NCBI GenBank assembly: GCA_963718355.1
Contig: CAVQZA010000009.1
Coordinates: 99,402 to 163,401, forward strand
DNA: 64,000 bases
Reading direction: 5' to 3'
Source: CAVQZA01 sp963718355
Lineage (GTDB): Bacteria > Actinomycetota > Thermoleophilia > Gaiellales > Gaiellaceae
Positions within the stretch are counted from its first letter, which is position 1. Every line of letters starts with the position of its first letter. Position numbers and translations under genes: made by a program. Positions 59,716-64,000 of this stretch are shown piece after piece. The notes under the pieces were generated by a model. That model worked only from the letters and a program-made list of their open reading frames with translations. It ran no database searches and was not told the origin of the DNA.

Positions 59716-60368
59716 CAGTTGCCTCCTTGCTGGCTGGAGAGAAAGGCGAGCACCGCGAGTACGCGGCGATGGTCCTCGTCCGAGGGTGGGAGCCGAAGCT
59801 TGGCGAAGATCCGGCGCACGTGCTTCTCGATCGCGCTCTCGGTGATCACCAGCCGCGCCGCGATCGCCGCGTTCGAGCGGCCCTCGGCCATCAGCTCCAG
59901 CACCTCGAGCTCGCGCGGAGTCAGGTCGTCGAGCGGGCCGGAGCGGCGGACGACGAGCTGGCGCACGACCTCGGGATCCATCGCCATCCCGCCCTCGGCG
60001 ACGCGGCGCACGGCGTCGACGAAGTCGCGCACCTCGCCGACGCGCTCCTTCAGCAGGTAGCCCACGCCGCCGCCGCCGTCCGAAAGGAGCTCGGCGGCGT
60101 AGGCCTGCTCGACGTACTGCGAGAGCACGAGCACGGGAAGGCCGGGAATCCGGCGGCGCGCTTCGAGTGCAGCGCGGAGCCCCTCGTCACGGAAGGTCGG
60201 CGGCAGCCGCACGTCGACGACGGCCACGTCCGGGCGCTCCGTGACCACGGCGCGGAGGAGATCCGAGCCGTTGTCCACCGCCGCGACGACCTCGAAGCCG
60301 GCCTCTTCGAGCAGCCGGACGAGACCTTCCCGCAGGAGCGCGAGATCCTCTGCGATCACGACACGCAT
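59715..60368 (-). CDS. NarL/FixJ-type response regulator
   Basis: 217 residues. Receiver: acidic pair ED at residues 7-8, phospho-acceptor Asp52 in VAVVDVRLP, Lys in YLLKERVGE. LuxR HTH at about 150-215: LTPRELEVLELMAEGRSNAA and VITESAIEKHVRRIFAKL. The ATG lies 13 bp inside the histidine-kinase gene, so kinase and regulator are a coupled pair. Targets unknown; the OsmC gene follows directly. Confidence 0.94.
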   Translation of the reverse strand: MRVVIAEDLALLREGLVRLLEEAGFEVVAAVDNGSDLLRAVVTERPDVAVVDVRLPPTFRDEGLRAALEARRRIPGLPVLVLSQYVEQAYAAELLSDGGGGVGYLLKERVGEVRDFVDAVRRVAEGGMAMDPEVVRQLVVRRSGPLDDLTPRELEVLELMAEGRSNAAIAARLVITESAIEKHVRRIFAKLRLPPSDEDHRRVLAVLAFLSSQQGGN

Positions 60369-61624
60369 GGGATCTCCGCGCGCACGATCGTCGGGCCGCC
60401 GGTGGGGCTCGAGACAAGCATCCGTCCGTCGAGCGCCGCGACGCGATCGGAGAGGCCCGCGAGCCCCGTGCCGCCGGCTCCGTCCGCCCCGCCGTCGCCG
60501 TTGTCCTCGACCTCGACGACGAGCAGCTCGTCGGTGCGCTCGATACGGATCTCGGCCCGCGACGCGTTGCTGTGCTTGCCGACGTTGGCAATCGCCTCGG
60601 CGACGACGAAATAGGCGGCGACCTCGGCCGCAGCGGGCAGCCGGCCCGCGATGCTCACGCGCACCTCGACCGGGACGCTGCTCGCGGAGGCGACGCCTGA
60701 GACCGCCGCGTCGAGCCCGCGGTCGGCCAGCACCGCCGGATAGATGCCGGCGACGAGCTCGCGCAGCTCGACGATCGCGGCCGCCGCACCACGGTGCGCC
60801 GACTCGACGAGCTCGCGGGCGAGCTCCGGGTCGTCGTCGAACCGCTCGCGCGCGCGACCCAGATCCATCGTCACCGCGACCAGCCTCGCCTGGGCGCCGT
60901 CGTGGAGATCGCGCTCGATGCGCTGGAGCTCGGCCGCCTGCACGTCCGCGGCCGCCGCGCGCGTGCGCGTGAGCGTGTCGACGCGGCCCGCGAGGCGCTG
61001 GCGGTCGCTCGGCGCGAGCAGCGCCCGCGCGAGCTGCACCTGCGTCCAGGCCATCGCTGCGCAGAGCCACGCAGTCGCGATCGCGAGCGCGATCCCGAGC
61101 CCGAGCACGGCCAGCGCGAACTGCCACGTATCGAGCCTCTGGCTGCCGATATCCGGCAGCGCGCTACGCGGCACGAACGACCAGTAGAACGGAAACACGA
61201 TCGCCCAGATGGCGGTCACCCAGAGCGAGAAGGCAACGACGCCCTCGGTGAAGGTCACGATCGAGACGAGGAGGTGCCAGACGAGGTCCTTCCAGGTCTG
61301 CGGATCGGTGGCGACAGCGGTCACGTGACCCATCACTCCAGGCCGTTCGGGCCGGCGGTACGCGCCTTCCGGCCGCTCGCCGACCATGCCGATCCGCGCC
61401 CGCTCGATCCAGGACATGGCCCGGTCGACATAGGCCAGGCCGAACAGCAGCGGGATGCCGACGAGCGTGATCAGCATGCCGACCCCGGTGGTGAAGAGCG
61501 TCCAGGCGATCGTGAACGCGACGAGGCCCATCACCGCACCGAGGAGCAGGAACCCGAGCTCGCGCCACGTCCTCGCCCGCAGCGGGCGGAGCACGAAGCG
61601 ACCGACTACCGACATCCCATCCAT
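60356..61624 (-). CDS. Sensor histidine kinase (NarL/DesK type) with membrane sensor domain
   Basis: 422 residues from ATG 61624. Residues 20-190 form a membrane sensor with about four spans (actinobacterial sensor-domain type, FLLLGAVMGLVAFTIAWTLF). HisKA_3: phosphorylated His241 in ERDLHDGAQARLVAVTMDLG. HATPase: VVAEAIANVGKHSNAS and DNGDGGADGAGGTGLAGL. Leaderless: -10 TACCCT (minus 61637-61632) lies 7 nt before the ATG. Cognate to the regulator at 59715. Confidence 0.93.
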   Translation of the reverse strand: MDGMSVVGRFVLRPLRARTWRELGFLLLGAVMGLVAFTIAWTLFTTGVGMLITLVGIPLLFGLAYVDRAMSWIERARIGMVGERPEGAYRRPERPGVMGHVTAVATDPQTWKDLVWHLLVSIVTFTEGVVAFSLWVTAIWAIVFPFYWSFVPRSALPDIGSQRLDTWQFALAVLGLGIALAIATAWLCAAMAWTQVQLARALLAPSDRQRLAGRVDTLTRTRAAAADVQAAELQRIERDLHDGAQARLVAVTMDLGRARERFDDDPELARELVESAHRGAAAAIVELRELVAGIYPAVLADRGLDAAVSGVASASSVPVEVRVSIAGRLPAAAEVAAYFVVAEAIANVGKHSNASRAEIRIERTDELLVVEVEDNGDGGADGAGGTGLAGLSDRVAALDGRMLVSSPTGGPTIVRAEIPCVS

Positions 61625-61637
61625 GCCGCGAAGGGTA
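61625..61637 (-). promoter_or_regulatory. -10 box of leaderless histidine kinase
   Basis: TACCCT on the minus strand (61637-61632) with 7 nt to ATG 61624. Promoter of the kinase-regulator-OsmC series. Confidence 0.5.
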
Positions 61638-61713
61638 GGCGGCACCGCGGTCGAGCGCAGCCCCGCGGCCACCACTCCCGCGGTGCGGCTGGCACCACCT
61701 GTACGAATACGGG

Positions 61714-62553
61714 ATGGTCGCCGTGCTGGGAGGACTCGGGGCCGCCGCCTGCTGGGCGACGGCGACGCTGTGCGCGTCGCGCTCGACGAAGCTGATCGGC
61801 GCCTGGTCGGTGCTGGCCTGGGTAATGCTGATCGGCTTCGTGATCACCGCGCCGGTGATCGCCGTCGGAGGCGTTCCCGATGCGCTCGGCAAGGACCAGC
61901 TCGTGTGGATCTTCCTGAGCGGCGCCGGCAACGTCGGTGGTCTCCTCTTCGCCTACAAGGCGCTGCACGTGGGGAAGGTCTCGCTCGTCGCGCCGATCAC
62001 CTCGACGGAAGGGGCGATCGCTGCGGTGATCGCGATCGTCGCGGGCGAGACGCTCGGCGCCGGAGCCGGGCTGATGCTGATCGTGATCGCGACCGGCGTG
62101 GTGCTCGCGAGCATCGGGCCCGGCGGCGGGTCGGGAGACCGGCTTCGCGCGAGCGTCTTCGCGGGCGGCGCCGCGCTGTGCTTCGGCGTCAGCCTCTACG
62201 CCACGGCCCGTGTCAGCGACGCGCTGCCGCTTTTCTGGGCGGTGTTCCCGGCGCGGCTGCTCGGCGTCGCCGTCGTCGCGCTCCCGCTCGTCCTGGCGCG
62301 GCGGCTGCGGCTGACCCGGAAAGCGGTCCCGCTCGTGATCGGGTCCGGGCTCTGCGAAGTGCTCGGGTTTGTGTCCTACGCGCTCGGCTCGCGGCACGGG
62401 ATCGCGGTCGCCGCGGTGCTCGCCTCGCAGTTCGCCGCGCTCTCGGCCATCGCCGCGTACTTCCTGTTCCATGAGCGCCTCACGCGCCTCCAGCAAGGCG
62501 GGATCGTCTCGATCGCGCTGGGCGTCGCCGTGCTGACCGCGATCCAGGCCTAG
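61714..62553 (+). CDS. EamA (DMT) family transporter 4
   Basis: 279 residues. Begins VAVLGGLGAAACWATATLCA and carries two EamA repeats (LLFAYKALHVGKVSLVAPIT; GFVSYALGSRHGIAVAAVLA). About ten membrane segments. ATG 61714 follows the imperfect -10 TACGAA by 6 nt. Exporter or permease of unknown substrate. Confidence 0.9.
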   Translation: MVAVLGGLGAAACWATATLCASRSTKLIGAWSVLAWVMLIGFVITAPVIAVGGVPDALGKDQLVWIFLSGAGNVGGLLFAYKALHVGKVSLVAPITSTEGAIAAVIAIVAGETLGAGAGLMLIVIATGVVLASIGPGGGSGDRLRASVFAGGAALCFGVSLYATARVSDALPLFWAVFPARLLGVAVVALPLVLARRLRLTRKAVPLVIGSGLCEVLGFVSYALGSRHGIAVAAVLASQFAALSAIAAYFLFHERLTRLQQGGIVSIALGVAVLTAIQA

Positions 62554-62567
62554 GCCCGGCACTCCCG

Positions 62568-62579
62568 TATTGTCCGAGC
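62568..62579 (+). promoter_or_regulatory. -10 box of leaderless GNAT gene
   Basis: TATTGT (62568-62573) with 6 nt before GTG 62580. Confidence 0.5.
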
Positions 62580-63155
62580 GTGAGCGACCGCTGCCGACAC
62601 GCGACGCGCGCGGACTTCGAGGCGATGCTCGAGACGATGGTCAGCGGCTTCCGCGACGACCCGCTGTACGAGTGGCTCTACCCGGACGCTGACGAGCGCC
62701 CGTTCCGGCTCCGCGAGGGCTTCGAGCTCGTGCTCGAGTACGGGCTCACGCGCGGGCACCTCTACACGAACGCCGAGCGCAGCGCAGTCGCGATCTGGAC
62801 CGCCCCTGACGTGGAGCTGATGGACGCGCGGGACACCACGGTCTATCTCCAGCTGATTCAGAGGCAGATCGGCGATCGCGTCGACGAGGTCGCCGCCGGG
62901 CTGGCCGCGCTGAGTACGAATCGCCCGTCGAAGCCGCACTTCACCCTGCACAACGTCGTCGTCTCGGCCGAAGCGCAGGGGCGTGGCATCGGCGGGGCGC
63001 TTCTCGAGCCCGTGCTGGCACGCTGCGACGAGGACGGGCTCCTCGCGTGCCTCGACTCCAGCAATTCCCGCAACGTGCCGTTCTACGAGCGGCTCGGCTT
63101 CAAAGTCACAGGTGAGAGCGCGCGGATGCGCTCGATGGTGAGGGCGCCGCGGTGA
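62580..63155 (+). CDS. GNAT family N-acetyltransferase
   Basis: 191 residues. Acetyl-CoA site LHNVVVSAEAQGRGIGGALL is near residues 121-140, and CLDSSNSRNVPFYERLGF is the C-terminal acceptor-side block. The layout fits the group of GNAT proteins that act on small amines or toxins. It overlaps the MBL gene by 4 nt (GTGA). Confidence 0.9.
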   Translation: MSDRCRHATRADFEAMLETMVSGFRDDPLYEWLYPDADERPFRLREGFELVLEYGLTRGHLYTNAERSAVAIWTAPDVELMDARDTTVYLQLIQRQIGDRVDEVAAGLAALSTNRPSKPHFTLHNVVVSAEAQGRGIGGALLEPVLARCDEDGLLACLDSSNSRNVPFYERLGFKVTGESARMRSMVRAPR

Positions 63156-63919
63156 GCTGCTTCATCTGCATGACCTGCGGCACGCAGTTCGAGGCGAGCG
63201 CCGCGCCGCCGGCGGGCTGTGCGATCTGCCTCGACGAGCGACAGTACGTCGGTCACGACGGGCAGCGCTGGACGACGCTCGAGGAGCTGCGCCACGACCA
63301 CGTGAGCGAGGTGCGCGAGCTCGAGCCGGGCCTCGTCGGGATCGGCACCGAGCCGGGCTTCGCGATCGGCCAGCGCGCGCTCCACGTCGAGGGCGGCGTC
63401 CTCTGGGACTGCATCACCGTGCTCGACGACGCGGCGGCGGCGCTCGGCGAGATCCACACGATCGCGATCTCGCACCCGCACTACTACTCGGCGATGGTCG
63501 AGTGGGCCGACCGCTTCGACGCGCGGATCCTGCTGCACGAGGACGACCGCGAGTGGATCATGCGCCCGAGCCCGCGGATCGAGCTGTGGTCGGGCGAGCG
63601 GGCGCAGGCCGCCGACGGCGTCGAGCTGATCCGTCTCGGCGGCCACTTCGCGGGCGCCACGGTCGCGCTCTGGAACGGCGCACTGCTCTCGGGCGACGTC
63701 GTGCAGGTCGTCCCCGACCGCGACTGGGCGAGCTTCATGTGGAGCTACCCGAACCTGATTCCGCTGCCCGCGCGCGAGATCGAGCGCATCCGCGACGTGA
63801 TCGAGACGCTGGAGTTCGACCGCGTCTACGGCGCCTGGTGGGACCGCGTGATGCGCGGTGACGCGAAGGCCAAAGTGCTGCGGTCGGCCGACCGGTATCT
63901 GGCCGCGCTGCGGGGCTAG
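63152..63919 (+). CDS. MBL-fold protein with N-terminal Cys4 zinc ribbon
   Basis: 255 residues from GTG 63152. CFICMTCGTQFE and CAICLDERQYV give a CxxxxC/CxxC pattern for a small zinc ribbon (residues 3-28). The MBL part keeps ISHPHYYSAMVEWADRF, LGGHFAGATVALWNGALLSG and GDVVQVVPDRDW, but the HxHxDH motif is changed to HPHYYS, so one or more metal ligands are lost. Probably catalytically altered. Function unknown. Confidence 0.8.
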   Translation: MSCFICMTCGTQFEASAAPPAGCAICLDERQYVGHDGQRWTTLEELRHDHVSEVRELEPGLVGIGTEPGFAIGQRALHVEGGVLWDCITVLDDAAAALGEIHTIAISHPHYYSAMVEWADRFDARILLHEDDREWIMRPSPRIELWSGERAQAADGVELIRLGGHFAGATVALWNGALLSGDVVQVVPDRDWASFMWSYPNLIPLPAREIERIRDVIETLEFDRVYGAWWDRVMRGDAKAKVLRSADRYLAALRG

Positions 63920-63930
63920 GCTAGACAGGA

Positions 63931-64000
63931 GGGCCGTTAGCTCAGCTGGTAGAGCAGGGGACTTTTAATCCCAAGGTCGCTGGTTCGAGTCCAGCACGGC
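63931..64000 (+). tRNA. tRNA-Lys (anticodon TTT), 3' end cut by window
   Basis: Starts GGGCCGT at 63931; D-arm GCTC...GAGC; anticodon loop CTTTTAA; T-arm GCTGG-TTCGAGT-CCAGC; ACGGC remains before the edge. TAGGCT at 63917-63922 may be its -10 box. Confidence 0.93.

Noticed and set aside
1..64000. CRISPR arrays, insertion sequences, prophage or integrase genes
   Set aside because: No regularly spaced repeats, transposase, integrase or phage structural genes were found on reading both strands. The tRNA genes show no duplicated 3' ends nearby that would indicate attachment sites.

Overview
The window is GC-rich DNA from an actinobacterium-like organism. I would guess class Thermoleophilia (Gaiellales or Solirubrobacterales) from the small conserved proteins, the very compact gene junctions and the many leaderless GTG/ATG starts, but I could not run a taxonomic search. 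Genes are packed on both strands and no gap without a gene exceeds about 210 bases. I see no CRISPR array, no insertion sequence and no prophage.

Layout. 1-3203 (minus): two EamA exporters, a GNAT acetyltransferase and a membrane glycosyltransferase that runs off the left edge. 3257-16263 (plus): purine genes purL-purF-(VOC protein)-purM-purN-purH, then cystathionine beta-synthase, a YcaQ-like winged-helix protein, a cystathionine gamma-synthase/lyase, an MBL-fold hydrolase and an MFS transporter. 16239-22294 (minus): glycosyltransferase 4, glycogen-debranching-like enzyme, SDR, CDF metal transporter, M48 protease, and a 71-residue protein behind a strongly structured leader RNA. 22502-25844 (minus): coiled-coil protein, SDR, denD-like dehydrogenase and a frameshifted MFS transporter. 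25858-31437 (minus): membrane and stress-type genes (two YihY/BrkB proteins, DUF2252, lipoprotein, DUF1269-like, DUF1622). 31488-37505: frameshifted MalT-type LuxR regulator, small proteins, TMEM175-type and TVGYGD channels, DHA2 exporter, tRNA-Val. 37689-48267: lipoprotein, NhaA-DsbA fusion (frameshifted), P-loop kinase, HxlR regulator with divergent exporter, SulP permease, DUF1932 oxidoreductase divergent from a benzoylformate-decarboxylase-like enzyme, quinone oxidoreductase, tRNA-Glu. 48310-54743 is a surface-protein island: a GH99-like hydrolase, a SipW-type signal peptidase fused to a DUF5305-like domain and a GGxGxD-type tail, two tandem SipW-type small exported proteins, and two frameshifted exported proteins. 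54754-64000: aldo/keto reductases, methyltransferase, EamA exporters, DUF1697, OsmC, a NarL-type two-component pair, GNAT, MBL-fold protein and the start of tRNA-Lys.

Cross-cutting signals. About twenty genes have a TANNNT-type -10 box 6-9 nt before the start codon, which predicts leaderless mRNAs. At five junctions the stop codon of the upstream gene lies inside that -10 box. At two divergent pairs 17-18 bp apart, overlapping -10 boxes point in both directions. Three genes (purL, denD-like, exported protein at 52698) can be reached only from CTG. The 22294 gene has two mutually exclusive hairpins that hide or free its ribosome binding site. At least eight single-base frameshifts lie between 24.8 and 53.6 kb and none was seen outside that stretch; they are either assembly errors or real gene decay.
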